This document shows positions 33,540-43,198 of a stretch of 64,000 bases of DNA, in pieces (the first letter of the stretch is position 1; every line of letters begins with the position of its first letter). The stretch is from Ancylobacter koreensis. GTDB taxonomy: Bacteria > Pseudomonadota > Alphaproteobacteria > Rhizobiales > Xanthobacteraceae. The stretch covers positions 1,488,001 to 1,552,000 of the forward strand of contig NZ_JALKCG010000001.1 in assembly GCF_023016525.1 (NCBI RefSeq), in the 5' to 3' direction. Made by a program: the position numbers and the translations under genes. A model generated the notes under the pieces. It ran no database searches. It saw only the letters and a list, made by a program, of their open reading frames with translations, and had not been told where the DNA came from.

Positions 33540-35420
33540 CTAGCGCGGCGCATTCGCGCGGGCGGCCGGCCGCAACGCGACCACCTTGGGATCGGTGCCG
33601 AGCATCCGGGCCGCCGCGTCGAGCAGCTGGCGCGGGGTGAAGGGCTTGCCGATCACCGGGGCCTGCGCGAAGGCGGGCGGCAGGTTCTCGCGCCCATAGC
33701 CGCTGACGAAGCTGAACGGGATGTTCTTGCGCGTGAGGGCGGCGGCGACATCGTCGACCGGTTCGCCCTGCAGATTGCCGTCTAGGAACACGGCCTCGAC
33801 GGCTTCCGCGTCGATGGCGTGCAGCGCGTCGGCGACCGCGCCGACGGGGCCCAGCACCTTGGCGCCGGCATCCTCCAGTATGGAGATCAGCTCCAGAGCC
33901 ACCAGCGGCTCGTCCTCGACCACGAGGATCGCCCGCCCCTCCAGCGCCGATTTCGGCGCCGCCGGCTCGACGCGCCTTGCTTCCTGCCGCGGGGCGGGGC
34001 GCGAGGGGGCGCTGTCTTCCTCGCCGCCGAGCGGCAGCAGGAAATCCCACAGCACGCCGTCGCCGCCATAGGACACGGCCGCCGATCCGCCGTCCGGCTT
34101 CACGCTGTTCTCGATCAGCATCGAGCCGAAGCCGCGCTTCACCGGCGCCTTGACCGGCGGGCCGCCGGTCTCCTGCCAGCGTATCTGCAGCCGCTCCGCC
34201 GCCACCGACCAGGTGAGCGCCACCCGGCCGGTCGGGCCGGAGAAGGCGCCGTATTTGATGGCGTTGGTGGAGAGCTCATGCAGGATCAGCGCGAGCCGCA
34301 GCGCGGTCTGCGGCCGCAATTGCACCTGCGGCCCGGAGGCCGAGAGCCGCTGCGGGTCCACTGCGCCGAGCTGAAGCTGGTCCTGCACCAGGTCCATCAG
34401 GTCGGCACCCTGCCACGTGCTGTCGCTGAGCATGCCGTGCGCGCGGGCGAGTGCCTGGATGCGGCCGGAGAAGGTCGCGGAGAACTGCTCGGGGCTGCGC
34501 GTGTAGCGCAGCGTCTGGGTGGCGATGGCCTGCACGCTGGCCAGCGTGTTCTTCACCCGGTGGTTCAGCTCGCCGATCAGCAGCCGCTGGGTCTCCTCGG
34601 CCTGCCGCCGCTCCGTCACGTCGAGGATCTGCACGCTGAGCGACAGCGGCCTGCCCTCGCCATCCCGCAGCACCGAGCTGTACCATTCGCAGTCGAGCAT
34701 GGCGCCGGCGCGGGTCCGGCACCCCACCATGTTGTGGCCGCGCTGGTGCGCGGCATCCGCCATGGAGGATGCGAACAGCGCCATCAGCGCCTCGGCGCAG
34801 GCATCGGGCAGCCAGCCCAGCGCGTCGAGGCGGTGGCCGACCATCTCGCCGGCCGACCAGCCGAACAGGCGCTCGGCGCCCTTCGACCAGTCGCGGACCC
34901 GCATGTCGGGGTCGAATTCGACGATGGCCAGCGGCGAATTGTCGGTGTGCGCCTTGAGCCGGTCGAGCGCGCCCTGGAGCTGCGTCGCCGCCCGCGCGAG
35001 TTCGTCCTTCTGGCGCGCGAGCTGCTGGTGCTGCCGGGCGATGTCGAAGAAGACCTGCGCCTTGCTTTTGAGGATGAGCGGATCGACCGGCTTGTAGATG
35101 AAATCCACCGCGCCGGTCTCGTAGCCGCGGAAGCGGCGCCCCTCGTCGGTGGCGGCGGCGGTGACGAAGATGATGGGAATCCGCCGCGTGCGCTCGGTGC
35201 CGCGCATCAGCTCGGCAAGCTCGAAGCCGTCCATGCCCGGCATCTGCACGTCGAGCAGTGCGAGGGCAAAGTCGTGCTCCAGCATGAGTTCGAGCGCCTC
35301 AACTCCCGAGCGGGCCTTGAACATGACGAGGCCGTCGCGCCGCAGCAGCGCCTCCAGCGCGCGCAGGTTCTCGTCGATGTCGTCGGCCAGCAGGAACTTG
35401 ACGGGTTCAAGCGGCTCCAT
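33540..35420 (-). CDS. HWE-family histidine kinase with two receiver domains
   Basis: A 626-residue cytosolic signalling protein. Order: receiver (1-120, phospho-acceptor Asp57 in LALLDVQMPGMDGF), short coiled coil, PAS (around 155-270), HWE kinase with the dimerisation histidine His287 in GELNHRVKNTLASVQAIA, then a second receiver (500-605) with Asp547 in VFLDGNLQ. The start at 35420 has GGAGAG at 7-base spacing, and the region overlaps the CheR stop. It is third in the operon after a hybrid kinase and CheR; such sets occur in alphaproteobacterial general-stress and chemosensory-like systems. Confidence 0.88.
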   Translation of the reverse strand: MEPLEPVKFLLADDIDENLRALEALLRRDGLVMFKARSGVEALELMLEHDFALALLDVQMPGMDGFELAELMRGTERTRRIPIIFVTAAATDEGRRFRGYETGAVDFIYKPVDPLILKSKAQVFFDIARQHQQLARQKDELARAATQLQGALDRLKAHTDNSPLAIVEFDPDMRVRDWSKGAERLFGWSAGEMVGHRLDALGWLPDACAEALMALFASSMADAAHQRGHNMVGCRTRAGAMLDCEWYSSVLRDGEGRPLSLSVQILDVTERRQAEETQRLLIGELNHRVKNTLASVQAIATQTLRYTRSPEQFSATFSGRIQALARAHGMLSDSTWQGADLMDLVQDQLQLGAVDPQRLSASGPQVQLRPQTALRLALILHELSTNAIKYGAFSGPTGRVALTWSVAAERLQIRWQETGGPPVKAPVKRGFGSMLIENSVKPDGGSAAVSYGGDGVLWDFLLPLGGEEDSAPSRPAPRQEARRVEPAAPKSALEGRAILVVEDEPLVALELISILEDAGAKVLGPVGAVADALHAIDAEAVEAVFLDGNLQGEPVDDVAAALTRKNIPFSFVSGYGRENLPPAFAQAPVIGKPFTPRQLLDAAARMLGTDPKVVALRPAARANAPR

Positions 35421-36300
35421 GATGCGACTCTCCATGACGAGGCTTATGCGCGATGGCCGCCGAGCGGCGGTAGATGCGCTCGGGCTGGGCGAAGGGGGTG
35501 AAGGCGTCGGCGTGTTCGGGCGGGTGCAGGCTCTCGTTCATGCCGAGGCCCAGAAAGCCGCCCCGCGCCAGCGAGTCGCGGAACAGGCCGACGGCGCGGT
35601 TCTGCAGTTGCGGGTCGAAATAGATCAGCACGTTGCGGCAGGAGATGAGATGCATTTCGGAGAACACCGCATCGGAGGCGAGGCTGTGCTCGGCGAAGAC
35701 CGTGCGGGCGCGCAGCGTCTTGTCGAAGACCGCCGCGCCATAGGCGGCGGTGTAGTAGTCCGACAGCGAGGTGCGCCCGCCGGACTTCTGGTGGTTAGAG
35801 GTGAAGAGCGGAAGCCGGTCGAGCTCGTAGATGCCGGCCTGCGCGCGCGCCAGCGCCGCCGGATTGATCTCGGTGGCGTAGAAGATGGTGCGCGATTCCA
35901 GCCCCTCCTCGCGGAACAGGATGGCGAGCGAATGCAGCTCCTCGCCGGCGCTGCACCCCGCCACCCACACCTTGAGCGAGGGAAAGGTGCGAAGATGCGG
36001 GATGACGCGCTCGCGCAGCGCGCGGAAATAAAGCGGGTCGCGGAACATCTCGCTGACCTGCACCGTCATGCAGTCGATCATGGTGGCGAGCAGCGGCGGC
36101 TCGTGCAGCAGGCGCGCCTGCACATGCGAGAGCGTCTCGCACCCGAGCCGCTGGCGCAGCAGTTCCGCCCGCCGGCGCAGCGAGGAACGCGAATAGGCGC
36201 GGAAATCGTAGTGGTAGCGCCGGTTGATCGCCTCCAGCAGCAGTTCCAGCTCGATCGCCTGGGCAGGACTCGCCGGCAGCATGTCGGGAGGTTCGCTCAT
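35407..36300 (-). CDS. CheR-type SAM-dependent methyltransferase
   Basis: A 297-residue CheR-family protein. It has the N-terminal helical domain (about residues 1-85, DFRAYSRSSLRRR) followed by the SAM-binding domain with VWVAGCSAGEELHSLAI and FYATEINPAALARAQAGIYE, and CRNVLIYFD near the end. It overlaps the hybrid kinase stop by the four bases TCAT and the HWE kinase start by 14 bp. There is no CheB or chemoreceptor in the window. It is more likely part of a kinase signalling module than of flagellar chemotaxis. Confidence 0.9.
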   Translation of the reverse strand: MSEPPDMLPASPAQAIELELLLEAINRRYHYDFRAYSRSSLRRRAELLRQRLGCETLSHVQARLLHEPPLLATMIDCMTVQVSEMFRDPLYFRALRERVIPHLRTFPSLKVWVAGCSAGEELHSLAILFREEGLESRTIFYATEINPAALARAQAGIYELDRLPLFTSNHQKSGGRTSLSDYYTAAYGAAVFDKTLRARTVFAEHSLASDAVFSEMHLISCRNVLIYFDPQLQNRAVGLFRDSLARGGFLGLGMNESLHPPEHADAFTPFAQPERIYRRSAAIAHKPRHGESHHGAA

Positions 36301-39300
36301 CGCGGCATCCAGACACGGGCGAGCGAGAGCAGCTTGTCGACGTCGAGCGGCTTGGCGAGATAGTCGTTGGCGCCGGCGGCGAGGCACTGTTCCTGATCGT
36401 CCGCCATCGCCTTGGCGGTCAGCACGATGATGGGCAGCGACTGCCAGCGCGGGCGCTGGCGGATTTCGCGCGTGGCGGTCAGCCCGTCCATCTCCGGCAT
36501 CATCACGTCCATCAGCACGAGGTCGATCCGGGTGCCGCTGGTTTCGGCCGCCTCCAGATGCTGGAGCGCCTCGCGCCCGTTGCGGGCGATCTGCACCTGC
36601 GCGCCATGTGGTTCGAAAATGCTGGTGATGGCGAAGATGTTCCGCACGTCGTCCTCGACCACGAGGATGCGCCGGTCTTCCAGCAGCGCGTCGCGGTTGA
36701 GCGAGGTCGCCAGCAGGGCGCGCTGCTGCTCGGGAAGCTCCGACACCACCTGATGCAGGAAGAGCGTCACCTCGTCGATGAGCCGCTCCGGCGACTTGGC
36801 GCCCTTGATGATGATCGACTTCGAATAGCGGCGCAGGCGCAGCTCCTCGTCGTCGGAAAGCTCGCGCGCCGTGTAGACGATCACCGGCGGGAAGGCCGTA
36901 TCCTCGTCCCCGGCGAGTTGCTGGAGCAGGTCGAGGCCCGAGGTGTCGGGCAGCGTCATGTCGAGCACCATGCAGTCGAAGGTCTCGCCGCGCAGATGCT
37001 CCAGCGCTGACGAGGCGGTGGCGCAGCCGACCGTTTCGACGTCCTTCGTGCCGAGAAGCTCCCCCAGACCCCGCAACTGCGCGGGGTCGTCCTCCACGAT
37101 CAGGATGCGCCGCACCGGCCGCGCCATCCGGCTCTCCAGCCGTTGCAGCGCCTGCACCAGCTCCTCGCGCTTCACCGGCTTCATCATGTAGCCGACCGCG
37201 CCATAGGCCATGGCGGCCTCGACATAATCGCTCACCGACACGACGTGGATCGGAATGTGCCGCGTGCGGGCGTCGCGCTTGAGCCGGTCGAGCACGGTGA
37301 GGCCGGTATGGTCGGGCAGCGCCATGTCGAGGATGACGGCGTGCGGCAGATATTGCCGGGCGGCGATCACCCCGTCATCGGCGGTGGCGGCGACGATGCA
37401 GCGGAAGCCGAGCTCATGGGCGAGGTCGAGCAGGATGCGCGCGAAAGCCGGGTCGTCCTCGACCACCAGTATGATGCGCTCGCCGGACTTGAGGCTCGCG
37501 CGGTCGTCCTCCACGCCGAAAACCGGGCGCGGAGCGGCCGGCGCGCCTTCCGGTACCAGGCGCGGCGCACCATGCGCCCGCCGGGACGGGCGCACCACGA
37601 CCATGGGGGCGGGGCTCTCGCGGTCGGCGTCGGGGCCGCTGAACCGGCACGGCAGGCTCAGGCTGAAGGTGCTGCCTTCGCCGAGCCGGCTTTCCAGCCC
37701 GATCTCGCCGCCCAGCAGCCCGGCCAGCTCCCGCGAGATGGACAGGCCGAGCCCGGTGCCGCCGTGCCGGCGGTCGAGCGTGCCGTCGGCCTGGCGGAAC
37801 GCGTCGAAGATCATGTCCTGATCCTCTTCGGCGATGCCGATGCCCGAATCGCGCACGGAGAAGACGACGCGTCCGTTCTCGTCCGCGCCGACGCCGAGCG
37901 TCACCTCGCCCGCATCGGTGAACTTGACCGCGTTCGACAGGAAGTTCCTCAGCACCTGTTCAAGGCGCTGCGGGTCGCTCTCCAGCCGCTCCGGCACGTC
38001 CGGCGCAATGTGAGTGCGGATCGTGACGCCCTTTTCCCCGGCCAGCGGTTCGAAGGCACGGGCGAGCTTCTCGACGAGCGGCACGATGGCCACGTCCTGC
38101 GGCTGGAGGTCCAGCTTGCCGGCCTCGACCTTCGACAGGTCGAGAATGTCGTTGATGAGGGCGAGAAGATCGTTGCCCGAGCTTTCGATCATCTGCGCGT
38201 AGCTGACCTGCTCCTCGCTGAGATTGCCGGTGCGGTTCTCGCTGAACAGGCGGGCCATGATCAGCAGCGCGTTCAGTGGCGTGCGCAGCTCATGCGACAT
38301 GTTGGCGAGGAATTCGGACTTGTAGCGGCTCGCGGTGGACAGTTCGCGTGCCTGCTCCTGCAACGCGCCCTGCGCCTTGGTAAGGTCGTCCCGCTGGGCT
38401 TCCAGAAGCTGCGTCTGTTCTTCCAGATGGGCATTCGTCTCTTCCAGCTCGGACTGCTGGAGTTCCAGCCGGCGCTGGGAATCGTGCAGGGCGCGCGCCT
38501 GCTCCTGAAGTTCCTCATTGGCGGCGCCGAGTTCGTCGCCATGGGCGCGCAGTTCCTCGGCCTGGCGCCGGGTCTCTTCGAGCAGTTCTTCGAGGCGCGC
38601 GCGGTACTGTGCCGAGCGCAGCGCCACCCCGACTGGGCCGGCGATGCGCTGCAGCAGCTCCATGAGGGTGTCGGGCGGGTCGCCCTGAAAGCCCAGTTCG
38701 AGGACGCCGTTGACCGTGTCGTCCTCGCGCGTGGGCGCGATGATGAGGCTGCCGGGCTTTGCCCGCCCCATCGCCGATCCGAAATAGAGGTAGCCGTCGG
38801 GCACCTGCCGCAGGCTGAAGCTGCGGTCGTCGGCGATCGCCTGCCCGACCAGCCCGTCGCCCCGGCCTATCCTGGACGGCACGGGTGCGTCGGCCGGCAC
38901 GCCGTAGCTGGCCGCGCGCGCGAAGGCGTCTCCCTCGCGCGCATAGAACAGCGCTGCCTGCGCGCCCAGCCGGTCCGAGAGGAAGGTGACGATCCGCTCG
39001 CTTAGCGCGGTTATGGCCAGGTCGCCCATCATCTGCCGGGAGAGCTCGACCTGCAGGGTCTGGAGCCACTCCTCGCGGCGCACGGCCAGCTTGTTGCGGA
39101 TGAACATGAAGCCGGTAATGGCCAGCACCCAGACGGTGGCGATGCCCATGCCGCGATTGAGGCGGGCGATGTCCGGGTTGATGCCCGGCCGGTCGATGGC
39201 GAAGCCGAGGACGATGACCGCGCTCACGCACGCTGCGACGAGGAGCGGAACGGCCGGGCGCCGGGAGAGATAGGCGAGAACGGTCGGGACGAAATAGGTG

Positions 39301-39416
39301 ATCCAGACGGCGGTCCCCAGCGGCACGGCGAGATCGGCCAGAAAGACCAGGATGGTGAGGAGGGCGAGGGCGACGTAAAGCGCCGGCTCCCGGTACTGGT
39401 TGGCGTTAAGAGTCAT
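36297..39416 (-). CDS. Membrane hybrid histidine kinase with three receiver domains
   Basis: A 1,039-residue sensor. Four hydrophobic helices lie within residues 10-110. A GAF-like sensory domain (about 135-270) and a long coiled coil (270-360, repeated E/Q/L heptads) follow. HisKA has the phosphoacceptor His375 in ANMSHELRTPLNAL, and HATPase_c has DSGIGIAEEDQ and GGTGLGLSIS. Three receivers carry acceptors near Asp697, Asp819 and Asp970. Start at 39416. It overlaps the CheR gene by 4 bp and is first in the operon. The three receivers imply a multi-step phosphorelay; the signal is unknown. Confidence 0.9.
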   Translation of the reverse strand: MTLNANQYREPALYVALALLTILVFLADLAVPLGTAVWITYFVPTVLAYLSRRPAVPLLVAACVSAVIVLGFAIDRPGINPDIARLNRGMGIATVWVLAITGFMFIRNKLAVRREEWLQTLQVELSRQMMGDLAITALSERIVTFLSDRLGAQAALFYAREGDAFARAASYGVPADAPVPSRIGRGDGLVGQAIADDRSFSLRQVPDGYLYFGSAMGRAKPGSLIIAPTREDDTVNGVLELGFQGDPPDTLMELLQRIAGPVGVALRSAQYRARLEELLEETRRQAEELRAHGDELGAANEELQEQARALHDSQRRLELQQSELEETNAHLEEQTQLLEAQRDDLTKAQGALQEQARELSTASRYKSEFLANMSHELRTPLNALLIMARLFSENRTGNLSEEQVSYAQMIESSGNDLLALINDILDLSKVEAGKLDLQPQDVAIVPLVEKLARAFEPLAGEKGVTIRTHIAPDVPERLESDPQRLEQVLRNFLSNAVKFTDAGEVTLGVGADENGRVVFSVRDSGIGIAEEDQDMIFDAFRQADGTLDRRHGGTGLGLSISRELAGLLGGEIGLESRLGEGSTFSLSLPCRFSGPDADRESPAPMVVVRPSRRAHGAPRLVPEGAPAAPRPVFGVEDDRASLKSGERIILVVEDDPAFARILLDLAHELGFRCIVAATADDGVIAARQYLPHAVILDMALPDHTGLTVLDRLKRDARTRHIPIHVVSVSDYVEAAMAYGAVGYMMKPVKREELVQALQRLESRMARPVRRILIVEDDPAQLRGLGELLGTKDVETVGCATASSALEHLRGETFDCMVLDMTLPDTSGLDLLQQLAGDEDTAFPPVIVYTARELSDDEELRLRRYSKSIIIKGAKSPERLIDEVTLFLHQVVSELPEQQRALLATSLNRDALLEDRRILVVEDDVRNIFAITSIFEPHGAQVQIARNGREALQHLEAAETSGTRIDLVLMDVMMPEMDGLTATREIRQRPRWQSLPIIVLTAKAMADDQEQCLAAGANDYLAKPLDVDKLLSLARVWMPR

Positions 39417-39607
39417 CGAACCGATTTCGTCCCCCTGTATGCCGCCGGGGACGCATGACGATCCGACGGGGCCGCACTGCCCCACAGTGCTGCCCGGTCG
39501 AAGGAAGGCTCGTCTGCCACTCTGCCCGGCGCTTCCAAACGCGCTTGGTGGGGGAAGGTTCCGGCTCCGCGCGAATTTTTTCCGCGAGCCGCCGGATACC
39601 GGCGCCG

Positions 39608-40915
39608 TCAGGCCGACATTGGCTCCGGGTCGGGCGTGGAGCCGGGGAGGGCCGGCAGGCGGACGCGCTGTTCCAGCCCGCCGCCGGGAAGATTGTCGAG
39701 GGTCAGCGAACCGCCGTGGTTGAGCACGATTTCGCGGGCGATGGCGAGACCCAGCCCAGCGCCAGGAATGGACGAGCCACGCGCGGGATCGACGCGGAAG
39801 AAGGGCTCGAAGACCTGCGCCAGAAGCGCCGGCGGAATCCCCGGACCGTCATCCGCGATACGCACGAGGGCGCCCTGCGCATCGGTGCCGACCTCGACAC
39901 GCGCGCCCCGTCCGTGGGTGGACGCGTTGATCGCGAGGTTGCGGATGGCGCGCTTGAGCGCCAGCGGGCGGGCCGTGACCGTTGCGGGCCCGGTGGCGGC
40001 GAGCGTCACCGGCAGGCCGATCCCGTCGAGTTCGCCGACCACCTCGTCCACCAGCAGGTCGAGCCGCAGCGGCGTCTGTGCCGGGCGCTGCACCTCTTCG
40101 CGCACGAGGCGGATGGCGCTGTCGGCGATATGGTCGAGCTCGTCGAGATCGGCGATCCAGGCCTCGCGCTGGTCCTCGTCGAGGAACTCGGCGCGCAGCC
40201 GCATGCGGGTCATCGGCGTGCGCAGGTCATGGCCGGCGGCAGCGACCATGCGGATGCGGCTCTCCATCGCCGCCTTCAGCCGCGACGACAGCAGGTTGAT
40301 GGCGCGCGCCGCCACGCGCACCTCGGTCGGGCCGTCTTCGCGCAGCGGCGCCATCTCGCCCTGCGGGCCGATGGCGGCGGCGGTGCGCTCGAGCAGGGCG
40401 AGCGGCGCTGTGAGGCGCCGCACGGCGAACACCATGACGGCGGTGGTGCCGATCGCCAGCATCAGCGCCCATCCCACTACCGCCCAGCCCGGATTCGGCG
40501 GCGCCGGCGGCATGGGAACCGGCAGGAGCAACCAGCGCCCGTCCGGCAGCCGCGCCGAGATCACCGGCGATCCCCCGTCCGGCGGGTTGCTGACCACGAC
40601 CTCGCCGACCACCGGCGGGCGCCCGCCTTTCATGCGATCGAGAGCGGCGTTGAGGCCACGCATCGGTAGGGTGGCGAGCGGCCCTCCGGCAGGAGCGGGG
40701 GAGGCGCCGATCAGCCGGCCCGGCGAGGCGGGCGGCGTGTCGGGATGCGCCTCGATCAGCCCGGCGAGCAGCACGAGCTGCGCGGCGATCGCGTCCTCCG
40801 TCGCCTCGAAATGCGGCGGCGTCAGCAGCGCGAAGGACAGGCCGGTGGCGAGCACCACCACCAGCACGACGCCGCCCACCAGAAAGCCCGTGAGCTTGGC
40901 GCGCAGCGTGTTCAC
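39608..40915 (-). CDS. EnvZ-type sensor histidine kinase
   Basis: A 435-residue two-transmembrane kinase. TM1 spans residues 10-32, a periplasmic domain about 33-142, TM2 about 145-165, then HAMP. The HisKA motif AAGHDLRTPMTRMRLR has His229, and the ATPase motifs are DDGPGIPP and GAGLGLAIA. It overlaps the upstream OmpR-type regulator by 4 bp, which fixes it as the cognate partner. The periplasmic domain is Pro/Gly-rich and unassigned. Confidence 0.9.
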   Translation of the reverse strand: MNTLRAKLTGFLVGGVVLVVVLATGLSFALLTPPHFEATEDAIAAQLVLLAGLIEAHPDTPPASPGRLIGASPAPAGGPLATLPMRGLNAALDRMKGGRPPVVGEVVVSNPPDGGSPVISARLPDGRWLLLPVPMPPAPPNPGWAVVGWALMLAIGTTAVMVFAVRRLTAPLALLERTAAAIGPQGEMAPLREDGPTEVRVAARAINLLSSRLKAAMESRIRMVAAAGHDLRTPMTRMRLRAEFLDEDQREAWIADLDELDHIADSAIRLVREEVQRPAQTPLRLDLLVDEVVGELDGIGLPVTLAATGPATVTARPLALKRAIRNLAINASTHGRGARVEVGTDAQGALVRIADDGPGIPPALLAQVFEPFFRVDPARGSSIPGAGLGLAIAREIVLNHGGSLTLDNLPGGGLEQRVRLPALPGSTPDPEPMSA

Positions 40916-41664
40916 GTCTCTTCCCTTGCTCGTCCGGCGCGCGGCTCGCCGGTCTCGACTTCCACGGCGAACTGGTAGCCGCCATTGCGCAGCGTCTTGA
41001 ACATCTGGAAGCTGCCCGCGTCGCCGAGTTTGCGCCGCAGCCGGCTCACGAGGACGTCGACAGAACGGTCGAACGCCGCCGCGTTGCGGCCCTGCGTGAT
41101 GTCGAGGAGCTGGTCGCGCGAAAGCATCCGCCCCGGACGTTCCAGAAAAGCCATGAGAAGGTCGAACTCGGCGGCGGTGAGGGGGACCTCCACCCCGTCG
41201 GCACTGACGACCCGGCGGGTGGCCGGAGTGGCGGTGAAGCCGGCGAAGCGGAAGCGCTGCTGGGGCGCGACGCCGGGCGCCTCGGCCGCCGAGGTCCGGC
41301 GCAGCACCGCGCGGATGCGCGCCACCAGCTCGCGCGGGTTGAACGGCTTGCCGAGATAGTCGTCGGCGCCGACTTCCAGCCCGATGATCCGGTCGACATC
41401 CTCCTTCAGCGCGGTGAGCAGGATGATCGGCACGCGCGAGCGCGCCCGCAGCGAGCGGCAGAAGTCGAGGCCCGAGACATCCGGCAGCATCAGATCGAGT
41501 ACCACGAGGTCGATGCGCCCGCTGGCAAGGCAGCGCTCGGCGCTGCGGGCGTCCTCGGCCAGCGAGACGCGGAAGCTCTGCCCCTGGAGATAACGCCCCA
41601 GCAGCTTGCGGATTTCGTGGTCGTCGTCGACCACGAGCACATGCGGGTTTTCCACGAGCCTCAT
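40912..41664 (-). CDS. OmpR-family response regulator
   Basis: A 250-residue regulator with a receiver (1-125: acidic pair near 13-15, acceptor Asp57 in LVVLDLMLPDVSGL, Lys near 107) and a C-terminal OmpR/PhoB winged helix (150-235) showing LTAAEFDLLMAFLERPGRMLSRDQLLD and RSVDVLVSRLRRKLGD. It is first gene of the pair, overlapping the kinase by 4 bp. The target genes are not evident nearby. Confidence 0.93.
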   Translation of the reverse strand: MRLVENPHVLVVDDDHEIRKLLGRYLQGQSFRVSLAEDARSAERCLASGRIDLVVLDLMLPDVSGLDFCRSLRARSRVPIILLTALKEDVDRIIGLEVGADDYLGKPFNPRELVARIRAVLRRTSAAEAPGVAPQQRFRFAGFTATPATRRVVSADGVEVPLTAAEFDLLMAFLERPGRMLSRDQLLDITQGRNAAAFDRSVDVLVSRLRRKLGDAGSFQMFKTLRNGGYQFAVEVETGEPRAGRAREET

Positions 41665-41874
41665 TCCGAAATCACGGTGTCCGGTGCCAGCCCCTAGCCT
41701 ATGCCGGCGCTTCTTGCCGGGAAGAATGGCAACTCAGTGTTGCTGCGTGCCGCCCGGCAATCTTCGGACATGAAACTCATGATTCGGAAATGCCGGGACC
41801 TCCCGAGGAAATGCGAGGGCTTCAAGGTGTCCCCTGTCCGCTGCGCGCTCTGCGCAGGATACAGGGAACATCGC

Positions 41875-42093
41875 ATGAATGGCGACCTTGGCCGCTCGAC
41901 GCCCCACTGCTGGGGCGCCGCCACCCCCGCACGGAACCGCCGCGCCGCCGTTCCCCCGCCGGGAAAGCGCCGCCTCGTCGGGATGCGGCGCTGGCTGCTC
42001 CGTCCCTTTGAACGCGATATGCCTTCGCCCTGTCCGCACGGGACGGAAGATTCCATGTGCGAGGAATGCGCCTGGCAATGGGCGATCCGCTGA
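41875..42093 (+). CDS. Possible small Cys-containing hypothetical protein
   Basis: A 72-codon frame beginning ATG at 41875, with possible in-frame extensions up to 41701. It ends CPHGTEDSMCEECAWQW, a C-x(n)-C-x-x-C arrangement that could form a zinc ribbon. Third-position GC is high but not decisive, and an overlapping minus-strand frame of similar length exists. It occupies the 450-bp gap between the divergent response regulator and the LysR gene. Real only if conserved elsewhere. Confidence 0.3.
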   Translation: MNGDLGRSTPHCWGAATPARNRRAAVPPPGKRRLVGMRRWLLRPFERDMPSPCPHGTEDSMCEECAWQWAIR

Positions 42094-42117
42094 GCAGGAT
42101 CGGTTGCCCGGCCCTGT

Positions 42118-43011
42118 TCAGGAGGAGGCGTGCAGGTTTCCTTCGCGCGCGATCCATCCGAGGAAGAGGGTGATGGGCTCCTCCGCCTGCCGCTCGTCCC
42201 TGACATAGCTGCAATAGCTGCGGGCGGGCAGGGAAGGGCCGGGGAGCGGGGTGACGAGGCGCCCGCGCGCCAGGTCGTCGGCGATCAGCGCCGTCGGCCC
42301 CATGGCGACGCCGATGCCGTCGAGCGCGGCCTGCAGCGTCAGGTAGAAGTGGTCGAGGGTCAGCGCCTCGGCGGGCTCAAGCCCGGCGACGCCGGCCGCC
42401 GCCAGCCAGTCGTCCCACAGCCTCGGCAGGCTCAGCGTGTGCAGCAGCGTGTGGCCGCGCAGATCCCCGGCGGTCCGCAGCGGCAACCGCTCCATGAGCG
42501 CCGGGCTGCACACGGGCAGCCGCTCCTCGCGCAGGAAGGGCCGGGTGGTGTAGCCGTAGAACGAGTCCGGCCCGCCCCGGATCACCACGTCATGAAGGTC
42601 GGGCAGGGATTCCAGCGGCTGGTTGGAGGTCTCCAACCTTACCCGGATCGTCGGATGGCGCTCGCGGAAGCCCGCGAGGCGGGGCACCAGCCAGCGCAGC
42701 GCGAAGCTCGCCGGCGCGTTGACGCGCAACACCGGTCCCGCCTCGTGGCCATATTGCGCGGTCGCGGCGGCGATGCGGTCGAAGGCCAGCCCGATCTCGG
42801 CGAGATAGGCGCGCGCCGCCGGGGTGAGCGCGACGCGCCGGTTATGCCGCTCGAAAAGCGGGGCGCGCAGCCACTCCTCCAGCAGGCGCACCTGCTGGCT
42901 GACGGCGCCCTGCGTCACCCCCAGCTCGGTGGCGGCGGCCTTGAAGCTGCCGAGGCGCGCGGCGGCCTCGAAGGCGCGCAATGCGTTGAGCGAGGGCAGG
43001 GAGCGGCGCAT
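42118..43011 (-). CDS. LysR family transcriptional regulator (GcvA-like)
   Basis: A 297-residue regulator. Its N-terminal winged helix (LNALRAFEAAARLGSFKAAATELGVTQGAVSQQVRLLEEWL) matches the GcvA/AmpR-type signature, and the substrate-binding domain shows APASFALRWLVPRLAGFRERHP. The start at 43011 gives MRRSLPSLNAL. It is divergent from the EamA-type permease gene (GTG at 43199), so it probably controls that exporter. Effector unknown. Confidence 0.92.
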   Translation of the reverse strand: MRRSLPSLNALRAFEAAARLGSFKAAATELGVTQGAVSQQVRLLEEWLRAPLFERHNRRVALTPAARAYLAEIGLAFDRIAAATAQYGHEAGPVLRVNAPASFALRWLVPRLAGFRERHPTIRVRLETSNQPLESLPDLHDVVIRGGPDSFYGYTTRPFLREERLPVCSPALMERLPLRTAGDLRGHTLLHTLSLPRLWDDWLAAAGVAGLEPAEALTLDHFYLTLQAALDGIGVAMGPTALIADDLARGRLVTPLPGPSLPARSYCSYVRDERQAEEPITLFLGWIAREGNLHASS

Positions 43012-43198
43012 TCGCGTTAGATTTCCTATCCAGCGTTCGGCGAATAAATGGTTTGTCGGCCGCAGACGCAATAGGCAAGCTATTTCATGTCTGGTCGCCG
43101 GAGTGCCCGCCCTTGGTTTCTTCCCCTTGCCCTCCCGTCCCGTTCCGTCCGCGCATTCACCGGGGAGGGCGGCGTCCTGGCGGCTGCGGGGGCCTCGC

